A DNA stretch of 64,000 nt from Cycas panzhihuaensis (Eukaryota > Cycadophyta): NCBI GenBank assembly GCA_023213395.1, contig CM041465.1:38261741-38325740 (forward strand), written 5' to 3'. Positions 41,332-52,535 of the stretch are shown in pieces. How positions within the stretch are numbered: the first letter of the stretch is position 1; each line of letters begins with the position of its first letter. The position numbers were made by a program, and so were the translations under genes. The notes under the pieces are model-generated. The model saw nothing but the letters and a program-made list of their open reading frames with translations. It ran no database searches and was not told where the DNA came from.

Positions 41332-42820
41332 AAAGTGTCAAGTCATATCCCAACAGATGCCTAAAAAAGGAAAAACATAAGTATGTTTTGTTGATCAAAT
41401 ACTACACCATACTTAAAATTACTTCCCAGGCTGCCATCAATCCATTGTCTAGTCCTAATTCCTGATTCTTTAAGACCAACCACATGAAAAGAACTAAAAT
41501 AATTGAGGCATCTAGAAAGCTTCATGTCTTCTTGGTAAACAAACCTATAACCTGCGATGGATGTTAAAATCCAAGCAATAAAGGAAAATAAGACTTAGGA
41601 TTTGGTCATTCTACTAGAATTCTAAGTATTATCTGATAAAATTCTGCTACAATTCCAAGCATTATCTGTTGAATATTATCTGCTAAAATCTGCTACAATT
41701 CCAAGCATTATCTGCTGAAAATCTGCTAAATATTATCTGCTATAGTTATGAATATTATCTACTAAAAATCTGCTGACTATTATCTGCTAAAATTCTGCTA
41801 TAGTTATGAATATTATTTGCTGAATTTCTACAATTTTGAAAATTATTTGCTGGAATTCTGAGTCCTATTTGCAACTGTCTTATCTCCTGGACTGCTCCTA
41901 GCTTATCATATTTGGGCTCTTCCTTGACCTATTCCTCTTTGGTAGGTTCTTTACTAGTATCTTTGGAGTCTCTAGTTTTAATGTTAGTAGGTTCTCTCAG
42001 GAATTCCTTCTTTGCATCCCCATTCTTCTCACCCGCTTTTGTAGCCTTAGATTGAACTTCCATCTTTTCATTCTTATTCACAATTGCCTCAGCCACCTTT
42101 GTCTCAACAACCTTCTTGATGTGGACAATGCTATTTTAGGGGGTAATGTTGCAGATTTACCTAAAGCAAAGGCAAGTGCAGTTGGGAGAAACAAATGTAT
42201 GGCTGTAAAGGAATTGGGAGTTGAACTAGGAGAAGACAAATCACATCTATTAATCTTGTCTTGAGGCCTCTTCTCAGATTCAACATAGATAAAGTAAATC
42301 TTCTGAACTGCCTAAGTCTGCTCATGAAGGGCCTTCTTCAAACTAATAGTCTCTTCCAACAAGGATTCTTTGTCCTTATTGACAAGCACCTTACTTCTCT
42401 AGATCATCGGGCTACCAAATTAGATCTTCAATGAAGAAGAAGACTCACCATGAAATCTTCCTTGATTTGTTGTACCTGTAGCCTCCTAAAAATGGTATAT
42501 ATGCTATCCAATTGCTCAAAAAACCTTATTGAAGAGCAACGCAATTCGACCAAAGACATACCCGGTCTTTTGTATAGATGACAACTTTTTTTTTTCCTAA
42601 GGATACATGCCTTCATGCCTCATCGTTTTCATAACCCTCACTCCTTAATGTGCTGCTGCTGTCACCCAGCCACATCAAAGAGCATTGGAAACAAAAATCT
42701 AGAAAAAATTCCAATGATTCAAAGCACTACAACAATGCCAAAATGTGTGTTTTCTCCTTTGTCTTTAACAGAACTCAAGCAAGAAGGGAACACATAGAAC
42801 AATAATAATCATATTATGAA
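41332..42820. other. Flank of C3: degenerate repeat tract and unassigned minus-strand coding-like text
   Basis: 41553-41615 is a 63-bp copia RT scrap matching 43419-43480. It is followed by the repeat tract at 41630-41865. From about 42620 to 41880 the minus strand shows coding-like stretches in changing frames (SIRFFEQLDSIYTIFRRLQV, then KVLVNKDKESLLEETISLKK, then a Lys/Glu-rich tail). A consensus-like splice donor (ATGGTGAGT) lies at about 42445-42453. This could be a decayed host gene or an unfamiliar element ORF. I cannot assign it. Confidence 0.35.
41630..41865. repeat. Degenerate tandem repeat built on ATTATCTGCTAAAATTCTGCTA
   Basis: The words ATTATCTGCT, AATCTGCTA and ATTCTGCTA recur about a dozen times in 230 bp, with units of roughly 20-30 bp. 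It reads as part of an ORF (Asn/Ser repeat) only on the minus strand and with stops. Confidence 0.7.
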
Positions 42821-43344
42821 GACAACATGCTTATATCACCAACATGGAAGCATAAGTACAATACACAATAGTTTGAGGCAAACCTTACTTTATTACCAAA
42901 AAGGGGGTTGCACTAACCCAAGAAGGGTCTGGCACAAGCCCAAACTACAATAATTAAAGAACCCTCAACCCGATATGCAATGAGAGATACAACGGAGGAA
43001 GATAGGGAAAGCCTAATGCACTCGCTTGTGCCCACCATATGTATCCAATGTTCTTTTATAATCTTCCTCCCCAACCATTTCCCAACTAATTTCCAACTAA
43101 CTTCCAACTAACGATTTGTTAACATTAACAATGATTAGATCAACTATTATAATTACGATCTAGGGTCCTGGTCATACTCTACTTGCGACCTCATTGCACC
43201 TTTGGTCATACTTGGTCGCAGTTGATACAACCTTTGGTCACACTTGGTCGTACCTAGAACAATCTAATTCTGCCATTGGTCGCACTTGTTTGTACTTAGA
43301 ATTGGCCGTAATTCCTCAAAATTTGCATGCATTTTTCTTCCATA
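42821..43344 (-). repeat. Truncated LTR-like segment related to the G0 LTR
   Basis: 43150-43345 is similar to 7764-7925 of the G0 5' LTR (shared accttggtcgtacctagaacaa, split here only for the match, and tttgcatgcatttttcttcca) and lies in the same orientation. The part before 43150 has no match in the window. It ends abruptly where copia RT begins. Confidence 0.5.
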
Positions 43345-44437
43345 CACATGGCTCAAGTTTTGAATGTTGATAAACCTTTCACTTTTGAGGAGGTCGTAAA
43401 GGAACAAAAGCAGAAACTTGCGATGGATGTTGAAATCCAAACAATAAAGGAAAATAAGACTTGGGACTTGGTCAAATTACCACCTAAAAAACAAGCAATT
43501 GGATATAAATGGATTTATAGAACTAAGTTTAGATTAGATGCCACAATAGATAAATATGAAGCCTAGACTTGTCACCAAAAGCTTCAAACAAAAAGAAGGT
43601 GTCGAGTTTAAGGAGACCTTTGCACCTATGGCTCAATTCAATTGGTAAATATACTAGATAGATGTCAAGGGCACCTTCCTGAATGGGGACTTGATAGAAG
43701 AGGTGTACATGGAATAACCACTTGGTTATATCAAGAAATGTCAAGAGCATCTTGTATGTCGACTAAAGAAGGCTTTGTATGGTTTGAAGCAGGCTCCCCA
43801 AGCTTGGTATGAGAAAATTGATTAGTACTTCCAAAAAAATGGATTTGAGAAGTCACCAACTGACTTAAATCTTTATATCAAGGTCTAGGACAATTTTGTA
43901 AGTTCTATCATCTTGTATGTAGATGATTTACTAGTAATTGGAAATGGTATCAAACCTAAAGCAAGATCTAATGAAGAACTTTGAAATGACAGATCTTGGC
44001 TTACTCCATTACTTCCATGGAGTGGAAGTATGGCAAAGGCCTAATAAAGTCTCCATTTCGCAGGCTAGGTATACTTGGGAGATCTTGAAGAAATTCATAA
44101 TGGAAGACAACAAGCCTGCATCAATCCCCATGGAGATAGGAGTTAAACTCACAACATAGAATGATGAAGATAAATTAGTGAACAACACTTTGTTTCGATA
44201 GCTAGTTGGTAGTGTAATCTATTTGACTACAACTAGACCAAACATTTCGTATGTTGTTGGCATAGTTTCTAGATTTATGATAGCACCAAAATAGAGTCAC
44301 TGGTTAGTTGCCAAAAAAATTCTTAGATACTTGCATAAAACATTCCAATATGGATTGGAGTTTGTTCACAATGACAACTTCAAGTTGATCAACTATACTG
44401 ATTCAGATTAGGTAGGATGTGCTAATAGCAAGTGCTA
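43345..44437 (+). pseudogene. C5: copia RT / RNase H fragment
   Basis: It is an RT-only fragment. VDKPFTFEEVVKEQKQKLAM and NKTWDLVKLPPKKQAIGYKW are open at 43348-43563. Then [26 protein letters not shown] near 43768 and LYVDDLLVIGN near 43915 appear in shifted frames. DLGLLHYFHGVEVWQRPNKV is open at 43938-44159, and GSVIYLTTTRPNISYVVGIV near 44210. RNase H stops at about 44437, just after its first active-site strand (YTDSD), so about 450 bp of RNase H and everything upstream of RT are missing. Confidence 0.8.
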
Positions 44438-44453
44438 GAGATAATGTTTAGTG

Positions 44454-44771
44454 TGTTAGAAGTAATGTAAGCATTGTCTAGTGGTCTAATATTAGATAGG
44501 ATAGTATTAATGTTAAAAAGTGGTAAAAGTGTTAGTATTAAGGGGTCACCCTTAATCATATTAGGAATATTATAATAAATCATTAAGTTTTGTGCATACT
44601 TGTGGTTATAATGGTCACATCATATAATTGGTCAAGCTAGAGATGTTCATGCATTATAAATATGTACTTATATCTATTGCACTACAATGAAGTAGTTCAT
44701 TTTCAATATGCTTATTTTTGAATTTGAGTGCAATAGATCAGTGTGTATGATGATACTTATCTTTTCTGACA
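44454..44771 (+). repeat. Single 318-bp LTR with its own PBS
   Basis: It starts TGTTAGAAG and ends CTGACA, with TATAAATA at 44655-44662. TGGTATCAAAGC follows directly at 44772-44783 as an initiator-Met-type PBS, so it behaves as a 5' LTR on the plus strand. Yet it directly follows the truncated C5 RNase H as a 3' LTR would. The downstream leader (44784-44897) is cut by G3. Confidence 0.7.
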
Positions 44772-44897
44772 TGGTATCAAAGCAAGTAGAACACCGTATT
44801 CATTTGTTGTGTAAGTACACCTAAAGATTTGATGTTGTAGTTTTGAGATGCTACCAATTAAAGATTGAAGCTACCAATTACACTCTGGATTGAAAAT

Positions 44898-45740
44898 TGA
44901 TCCCAAAGTGGAGTGTGATTGGTGAAGAAATCAATTACCAATGTTTTTTCTTGAGATCCTAGGGTGTTAGTGTAAAATTTGCAATAATATCAATAAAAGA
45001 GTGAGCCCATAAAAAGGATACTCTACACCAACTTTTGCATACTTGCCATTACTCCAAGGTAAGAAGAATAATCCTTTTATTAAGTTGGAAAAACTTCCAT
45101 TTAATGGTGGAGAAAAAAAACTAACAAAGAATAGGCAAGTTACAATGAAGAAATAATACAACAATACCCAAGGGGCCTTCAACTTCCCAAGACTCCTTCA
45201 ATGAAGCTCCCACTCTCCAAAATGGATGCTTGAAGTGTTGAAATTTGTCTCCTCTATGGTCTCCAACACCTTCCAAGTGCTGTTTCAATGTTGCTCCCAA
45301 GTCAAGTGTCTCCCACACACAAGAATCAAGTCTCCAACATCGAAGATGAACTCAAGAGGGCTTAATTTATAGAAAGAAATTCATTTACAACCAAAATGCA
45401 TGTTTTTCGAGTGACATTCATACAAGTCCAATCACCAACAACCAAAATGCATGTTATCCAAGTGGCATTCATGCAAGTTCAAAAATATGCGGCTTAGTAC
45501 CTAGGGCTAACAAACTTCAATTAAGCTCAAATTTGGTACATATAGGTACATATGTCCCCTTTATGTCCTAAAAAATTTAGCTCATTTAAATATCATTTGC
45601 CCCCATTTTCATCAATTTAACATAGTGTGTACTTGTTATTTTTCTGTTGGCTATGGGAGCTATTTTCTACAAAACAAAGCTTGCCATCTAGTCAAATGAT
45701 ATTTTTTGAATCCCACCTTTTGCACACATGTAATGGGATG
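44898..45740 (-). repeat. G3 3' LTR, distal part (left of C4)
   Basis: It matches 62475-63310 from caaagtggagtgt onward to the C4 insertion point in acacatgtaatgggatg (63302-63318 counterpart acacgtgtagtggggtt). It includes the C4 duplication copy GGATG at 45736-45740. The minus ORFs at 44967-45318 are shadows. Confidence 0.85.
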
Positions 45741-46333
45741 TGAAAGCAATGGAAATGACACAAGCACCAGGATCTATTGAGGAACAAGATAGGACAGCAA
45801 TGGAAATGACACAAGGACCAGGATCTATTGAGGAACAAGATAGGACATCATAACATGAAGGGCTAAACTTTGAATTAATGGAAACATGGAGTACAAGACT
45901 TGAAGATAATAGGGAGGAGCATTCAACTACAACTCAACCTATTATGGAAACAAGTAGGAAGGAAAATTGATCTCTACACTTCATCTACAAGAGATGGTAC
46001 AATAGCATAACTCTGACTCCAATACAGTATGATCCAAAACATGGAAAGTAGGTCTCCTTATAAAGGAGATTGAATGATTAGGATCTAAACACATGTCACT
46101 GATCAACAATACAAGACAAATTTAAGTAGAACTCTACTCTCCTCAAAGATAAGGATGGTGACAAGTGGAGCCATCCAAAATTGGCTTTCCACAAAGCACG
46201 TGGAAAAGCCACAAAAAGACAAAAGACAATTTTATAATCAAACAAATGAACACTTTAGGATAGAGGCCTAAAGTGACAAAAATACAAATGTCCATGGTCA
46301 AGACTGAATGCTTAGGGCATGGAGGTTTTAACA
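45741..46333 (-). repeat. C4 3' LTR with a 51-bp internal tandem duplication
   Basis: On the minus strand it starts TGTTAAAACC after the tract CAGGGGGCG and ends TTTCA. Near 45746-45847 the segment agcaatggaaatgacacaa through ataggac is present twice in tandem, but only once in the 5' LTR. TTTATAAGG near 46058-46065 (minus) is the likely TATA box. Confidence 0.88.
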
Positions 46334-46421
46334 CGCCCCCTGAATAGATATAACATTAAGTCAAATGCTGAGGCTACTTCTGAAATGCTCGAACTTCTCT
46401 TTCCCAAGGTTGGTGAAGATG
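46334..46421 (-). pseudogene. C4 terminal RNase H remnant
   Basis: The minus strand reads LGKADIFTNLGKEKFEHFR, the last block of copia RNase H, directly joined to RT sequence. This marks the right edge of an internal deletion of roughly 1.1 kb. The stop is just before the polypurine tract. Confidence 0.75.
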
Positions 46422-47237
46422 TCAGCTTTGCCAAGTCGACTGAAATACACCAGGAGGTTGATCCAGATGTACCTCCTTAGTCGAATTGCTGTTGACACTA
46501 TGGACATCCATTTGGGACAATGGCCACTTGCATTGTGCAACTAAGGCCATAACAATTTTGATGGTGTTCATATTTGCCACCGGTACAAATGTTTCAGTGT
46601 AGTCAATGCCTTCCTGTTGTTTAAAACCTTTGGCAACGAGACAAGCCTTATGTCGTTCAATACTACCATCATACTTATACTTAATTTTGTAGATCCACTT
46701 ACAACTAATGGATTGTTTTCCAGGTGACAATTCAACCAAGTCCCATGTGTCATTTTGATAAATTGAGTGGATCTTATCATCCATGGCATCCTGCCACTTT
46801 TCATTTGTACATGCCTCCTCAAAAGTGGAAGGCTCAGGAGTATTAAGCACTTCAGCCATAAGTGCATAATTGGCAGTGGTTGGTGGCTGCATTTTGGATG
46901 AACGCTTGCCTTCAACAATCTGCGAATTTGCAATAGTCTGCATATACCATTTGGGCAACTTCTTCGTCGATGTTACTTCATGGTCCTGTGATGGAGGTGA
47001 ATGTTGAACCTCTGAAGAAGAAGGACTCAATGAAGGATCTGAGGAAGATGAGGAGAAAGAAGAAGCATCAGGTGCTAATGAAGGACAAGGTGTCAAAGAA
47101 GTTGAGAGGATAGATTCCTCAACAATTGCTTTATCTTTGTCAAGGGAGGGAGGAAGAGAATTGAAGTTGATCTCCTGATTGTCTTCTGCAAAGGTGTCTT
47201 GTGAAATGTGAATCTTTTTACTAATTGGATCAAACAA
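46422..47237 (-). pseudogene. C4 integrase end and truncated RT
   Basis: 271 codons are open: ISKKIHISQDTFAEDN, a Ser/Pro-rich linker, KKLPKWYMQTIANSQIVEGK, NDTWDLVELSPGKQSISCKW and FKQQEGIDYTETFVPVANMN, then QMDVHS, where the sequence runs into the deletion before LNGDL and YVDD. It ends QPPGVFQSTWQS at a stop. RT without its catalytic Asp residues cannot work. Confidence 0.85.
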
Positions 47238-48206
47238 ACGATATGCTTTGTTGCCAGGAGCACATCCTACAAAGATGCATTTGAGACTTTTGTTATCAAA
47301 TTTTCATCCTTGCTTATGGGGAATATTCATGTAGGCTGTGCATCCAAAGGTACATAAGTCATTGACTGTTGGTTTCTGGCCAGTCTAGGCCTCCTCGGTT
47401 GTCATGCTCAAAGGCGTTAAAGTAGAGTTGTGGTTTGATAGATACGTAGCAGTGAAAAGTGCTTCTGCCCAGTATGCCAGTGAGAGACCTTTCACATGCA
47501 TCATGGCTTTTGCCTTACTTCCCAAGGTTCTATTCATTCGTTCTGCCACACCATTTTATTGCAGTGTATAAGGGGCAGAAAATTGGCGTTTGATGCCATT
47601 TTGAACACAAAATTGATTGAAGTCCCTGGACCTATACTCACCACCATTATCGAATCTGAGTATCTTGATTCACATGCCTGTTTCATTTTCTACAGCAAGT
47701 TTAAATTCCTTAAACTTGTTCAATGCTTCTGACTTGTGCTTAAGAAAGTAAACCCATGCCTTATGTGAGTAATCATTAATAAAAGTTATGAAGAATGACG
47801 ATCCTCCATGAGATTGAGTGGTCATAGGACCACAGATGTCAAAATGAATAAGCTACAACAATCACTATGCTCTCCAGGCCTTACCTTTTTGAAAAGGTTC
47901 ACGATGCTTCTTCCCCATATGGCATGATTCACAAAGGCAACTACCCCCTGAGATTTTGGGTAAGCCATAAACCATATTATGCCTGAACATCTATCTTATG
48001 CTATCCAAATTTAGATGTCCAAGTCATTCATGCCATAGCTCTGTCTTATTTACAGAATGGGAGACAAATGCATGAGAAGTGCTAGATATCACATCTAATT
48101 TGTAGAGGCCACGATCTTCATGACCGATTGCAACTTTCTGGTCCTCTTTGTTCCTAATTATACATTTCCTATCTTTAAACAACACACTCATCTATTGTTT
48201 ATCAAG
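47238..48206 (-). pseudogene. C4 integrase
   Basis: Largely one frame with scattered stops (about 10). Readable blocks are VAIGHEDRGLYKLDVIS near 48120, the finger ELWHE, LGHLN and CESCHMGKKHREPF near 47920, and FITFINDYSHKAWVYFLKHK near 47790. They continue with LRFDNGGEYRSRDFNQFC near 47650, NGVAERMNRTLGSKAKAMMH near 47540 and FGCTAYMNIPHKQG near 47330. Catalytic Asp and Glu residues are present except for ND in place of DD. Confidence 0.8.
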
Positions 48207-48473
48207 CTAACTAACAAAGAGTAAATTCTTGGACATTCCAGGAACTAAGAAAACATTGCTGCTAGGAAATGCAAAATGCTGATCATGAGGTGCAATTTGA
48301 CCTACACCTAATATTTCAACAATGGCATTGTCCCCAAATGTCACTGTTTTTTCCTTGCATTCTTGAAAATTTGATAATATATCTACATCACCTATCATGT
48401 GGCGTGATGCACCAGAGTCAATGATCCATGTGTTATCATTGTGACTGCCACTGTATGCAAAAAAAGTTGTCAC
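48207..48473 (-). pseudogene. C4 protease
   Basis: NTWIIDSGASRHMIGDVDIL at about 48436-48377 carries DSGA. The next block, VTFGDNAIVEILGVGQIAP, matches C1 protease. It is open to LVPGMSKNLLFVS at 48207, then stops. Confidence 0.85.
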
Positions 48474-49434
48474 TTAGATCATGTTGAATTGTGTGGCCTT
48501 GAAAACCACCATGATTTGTCCTTCTTTGACGACCACCTTGGAATGCACTTCGAGTTGGTCCTTATTGTTGCTGCTGCTGTTGGCATTGATGCTACTGTTG
48601 GCGCTGATTCTGCTGTCGCTGATTTTGTTGTTGTTGTGGTTGTCGCAAGTCACTCTGTCGTTTCTTGCTATCAGGCTGAATGTGGCCAACTTTACCATAA
48701 TAATGACAGATGATAGTCTTTGATTTTACATTAAGACTGCCAAATTTCTTCAGAAATCTCTACTTGGGCTGAAATGGTTGCTTGGATTTCAATCTTGCAG
48801 CAAAAGCACCTGATGTGCTTGCCTCACCTTGTTGTGAGTAAATTTCTTCTTCTTGTAGCGACAAACGTTCTAACTCATTGAAAGTTAGAATCGACAAAGT
48901 GCCATTTCTTGAAATGTCTGAGATGAAACCATTATATTCTTTAGGTAAAGCATGAATTGTCGCAATGGCCAAGTCTTCATTTGGGACTAGTTTACCAAGC
49001 GTTGTCAGTGGATTACTAATAGCCTTAATTGAAGATAAATGGGTTGCCATTGGAGCAACATATTTCAAATTGAACAATTTTACTTTGTACATGACAATTT
49101 TTGCATCATCTTGACATTTATACAGAGAAACAATTATATCCCAAGAATCTTTGGAAGTCGATGCAGATTCAATGTTCTGATCAATACTATCACTAACAGA
49201 CAGATGAATAAAAGCAAGTGCAACTTCATCTTTTGCTTTAAAAGAAGCTAATGCAACTGGATCATCGGGAATTAAATTTCGTTGATTAGTAGGATCAGGA
49301 GTTTGTTCAAATTTGACAATTTCACTTGACACATAACCTCACAACTCATTCATAATCAACAAATTCTTAACTTGTTTCTTCCATGTAAGATAGTTTTCAG
49401 CACTTGTTAACTTAATAGTGTTTGCATTGAGCAT
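48474..49434 (-). pseudogene. gag: C4 gag
   Basis: The start ATG 49434-49432 reads MLNANTIKLTSAENYLTWKK, then a stop after LLIMNEL. The open part from 49332 has KDEVALAFIHLSVSDSIDQN, STSKDSWDIIVSLYKCQDDA and ALPKEYNGFISDISRNGTLS, ending at 48760. A decayed knuckle CHYYGKVGHIQPDS follows near 48700-48660, with two Cys lost, and then a Gln/Asn-rich tail. It aligns block for block with C1 gag. Confidence 0.85.
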
Positions 49435-51749
49435 CTGTGTCACCATTTTGATTAACGTACCAGATGAAACTTGGAAACTTTTGAGTTTACGTCGCTTAAG
49501 TTCCACTCAATATCCAACGATGATCAGTACAAGACTAAAAATTATGGACGGAATGGAGGGCTTAGCTCGCAAGTTGTCTAACCTGATAACAGAATCAATG
49601 TTGGCAAAGTTATCGGTACTTGAGGCAGAGGATGAACTCTTTTCGAGCCTCTCCACTTAATATTTTTAATGATTAAAAGTGGGTTAAATTTGTGTTGAAA
49701 TAACTGCTTGTAGGCCTTTTTATGTTGCTGTGGACTTGATCAAATGACTTTAAAAATACAATGTAGTTGTGTTAAATGACAATTTATGCAACTTAGTGCA
49801 AAAAACAATCTCAAAGTGAGATATACAACAGCTAAAAACAATAAATTAAACAAGCCAATAATGAAGCAAGTCAACCACCATGAACACTTGGGATTGAAAA
49901 ATGATCCCTACATGCTAGAAAAATTGATGTCTTTATTGATTGTTGTTCCTTTTTTGTGTGTTTGGAGTTGAGCCTCACTAAAATTGGGTCACCTTGCAGG
50001 GAGCCCAATGAGTAAAAGTGCCTTAAATGGTACAATTTTAGGCTTAAAACAAGCCAAATAATGGTGATGAAATCACCAAAATACACTTGTAAAAGATATA
50101 CACGATAGTGTGATTAACACACTTTGTGAAATTCTTAAAAAATATGAAATTTAGAACATTTTGAACCCAAATTTAATGACCTAAGTCACCTCGCAGGGAG
50201 CTTGGCGCCATTAAAACAAGAAATTTCTCAAAGGATGATAAAAATCACTTTAAGATAGTGACTTTAGTTGAAAAATACACTTGCAAATTTTTTATATGCA
50301 TTAGTGTGATTTACACACTTAAACAAGTGATAAAGGCCTCTTAATAAGGTTAAAAAGAAAACAAACTTTAAAATTCTAAAGTTAAAATGTAAACACTAAA
50401 AAGAGAATATGCTAAGCATATTCTATATTATATAACATATAGTTTGAAACTACATGAAATATTTTCGATTGTGCGAATGTGGCAATGATAACAAATTTTT
50501 TACCAAGGGTGCACGATGATTTACCAGTAGATTTTCTACGAGTTTGTGGGCACCAATTCCATGGGTGGAGTCATGAGTCAAAGAAAAAGCCGCTCGAGTA
50601 AAGTGCACCAGAGGAGAGTCCAGCAGATCGTCCAAAGGTTGTCACAGAGGAGCCAAGCCTCATAGAGACGTAGGTCATGACACATAGGCACGCAGGAAAG
50701 ACGAGAGCTAGGTGGAAGGTCACTCGGAGCTGCAGGTTGCACAGAGTGTCATGAGGAGCACAGAGGAGATAACCATAGAGGAAGAGTAGGTCACGAAACC
50801 GTGCAGTAATGTGCACCAACGGGAGTATGCAGAGCAGAGAGAGAGTGCCAAATAGAGCCGCACGAAGCACAGTCACCACAATATTACACCACGAGAGAGT
50901 TGAGACGTGCATAGAGTTGCAAAGGCAGGAGCCACTAAGGCACAAAATCTAGTCACACAGAAAGCAAAGTTGCCAGCCAACAGAAATAAGCCAGCCAGGA
51001 ATGCATATCACAACAACAAGCTTAGAATATAAAGAGCCACAAACTTAGGGCATAGTGCAAGTGCCCAAGTGGAGAGGAGCAAAGCCATCAAGACTCCAAT
51101 TTTTTTATCTTTTATATTTTTTAATGGAAAAATCCAGCCCCAAAGGAAACTAACAAGTACAACAACCCTCGTTTTTTTTTTTTGCAAAATTTTTAATCAA
51201 TAATAAGGTGAGCTAGCCATTACAAAAGAGGACATCCCCTTTTTCCTTTGTACCCCCTTTTTTAAGGCAACAAAATGTAGAATTATAAAGATCTTGAAAT
51301 AATTAGTAATTTCAAGACCTTTTTTTTGAAATTAACATACATAAAGAGCTTCAAATATTATGAGTGAGGCTCACAAATCTTCCATGAAGCAGCAAATATC
51401 TCCTCAACAAGAGCTGTTTATGCTCAAGGCTCTAGCAAAGATGTAAAGATTGCAACACAACTTAATTTTGTGAGAAACTGATGAAAATTAGCTTGCAATC
51501 ACCTGCAAATCTTGATATCAACAAGTCCCTTTATCTTGCTTACGAATTAGCCTCCAAAATACAAGTATGCAAAACAATTTGCATAAAATTACTTTAAAAA
51601 ATTTACAAGCTAAAACTGCAAAAGTCCTTCAACAACAAAACCTGACAAGAAATTGATTTTTGCTCTAGTTGGATTGCCTTTGTATGGCGAGGGTCGTCAC
51701 CAAACGTGGAGTGCAACAAAGCCTTGAATCCGTTCCTCAAACCACCATA
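49435..51749 (-). other. C4 leader
   Basis: The leader is 2.3 kb and noncoding. Segments near 49636 and 50190-50350 match the C1 leader. The minus ORF at 50571-50945 (124 codons, Cys/Leu/Ser-rich) has no family resemblance and is treated as chance. Confidence 0.6.
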
Positions 51750-51761
51750 CTCTCGTACCAA
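51750..51761 (-). other. C4 primer-binding site (altered)
   Basis: The minus strand reads TTGGTACGAGAGTATGG next to the LTR, a recognisable but altered version of TGGTATCAGAGC. Confidence 0.6.
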
Positions 51762-51763
51762 AT

Positions 51764-52297
51764 TGAAAGCAATGGAAATGGCACAAGCACCAGGATCTAG
51801 TGAAGAATAGGATAGGACATCATAACATGAAGGACTAAACTTTGAATTAATGGAAACATAGAATACAATACATGAAGATAATAGGGAGAAGCATTCAATT
51901 ACAACTCAACCTATTATGGAAACAAGTAGGAAGGAGAATTGATCTCTACACTTCACCTACAATAGATGCTACAACAACATAACTCTAAATCTAATACACT
52001 ATGATCCAAAACATGGAAAGTAGGTCTGCTTATAAAGGGGATTACACGATCAAGATCTAAACACATGTCACTGATCAAGACAAATTTGAGTAGAACTCTA
52101 CTTTCCTCAAAGATAAGGATGGTGGCAAGTGGAGCCATCCAAAATTGACTTTCCACAAAGCACGTGGAAAAGCCATAAAAAGACAAAAGACAATTTTATA
52201 ATCAAACAAATGAACACTTTAGGATAAAGGCCTAAAGTGACAAAAATGCAAATGTCCATGGTCAAGACTAAATGCTTAGGACATGAAGGTTTTAACC
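51764..52297 (-). repeat. C4 5' LTR (534 bp)
   Basis: On the minus strand it runs from GGTTAAAACC at 52297 (first T mutated to G) to TTTCA at 51764. It matches 45741-46333 apart from the extra 51-bp copy and scattered changes. Confidence 0.88.
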
Positions 52298-52302
52298 AGA
52301 TG

Positions 52303-52420
52303 TGTCTTCTCCTTCCCATAAAATTTCACATTATTTGACACCATTTGGCAATGTTAATTTTAGTTGTGCCAATGCCTATCATTTTTTGCTTCCTGTAGAC
52401 ATAAGGTAGATCCTCCTGGA
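52303..52420 (-). repeat. G3 3' LTR, proximal part (right of C4)
   Basis: tgtcttctccttcccataaa to ggtagat matches 63321-63427 of the 5' LTR. On the minus strand it starts TCCAGGAGG, where the 5' LTR has TGCAGGACT. Confidence 0.85.
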
Positions 52421-52535
52421 TTTGGCTTAGAATTAAAGATGGGGGAAGCGTTGTTCCCCTTGCTACCTACTAAACCACTTGGCCTTACTAGGCAACTGTC
52501 CTGCTACTCCAATCCTAAAAGATTCACGTGTCTTA
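52421..52535 (-). pseudogene. G3 pol 3' end beyond the G2 insertion
   Basis: Reading the minus strand, this continues the integrase C-terminal frame of 57991-58285 after removal of G2 and one TCTTA copy, for about 20 more codons to a TAG near 52469. The last words (GQLPSKAKW) resemble the WxGxP..TW chromo-like end of gypsy polyproteins. Confidence 0.6.

Larger units (their letters stand above)
45741..52297 (-). mobile_element. C4: Ty1/copia element inserted in the G3 3' LTR, internally deleted
   Basis: LTRs 45741-46333 and 51764-52297 are flanked by GGATG (45736-45740) and AGATG (52298-52302), one mismatch. The uninterrupted G3 5' LTR at about 63302-63330 shows the matching empty site. The minus strand encodes gag, protease, integrase and the start of RT. 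The RT core and most of RNase H are deleted, so it is defective in its own right. Gag and leader resemble C1. Confidence 0.9.

Noticed and set aside
41630-41865. CRISPR-like or satellite array
   Set aside because: Units are irregular in length and spacing, without constant repeats and unique spacers; it is a degenerate tandem repeat in a plant genome.
50571-50945. 124-codon minus ORF rich in Cys, Leu and Ser
   Set aside because: It lies in the C4 leader, has no family motif, and the equivalent C1 leader has no such ORF.
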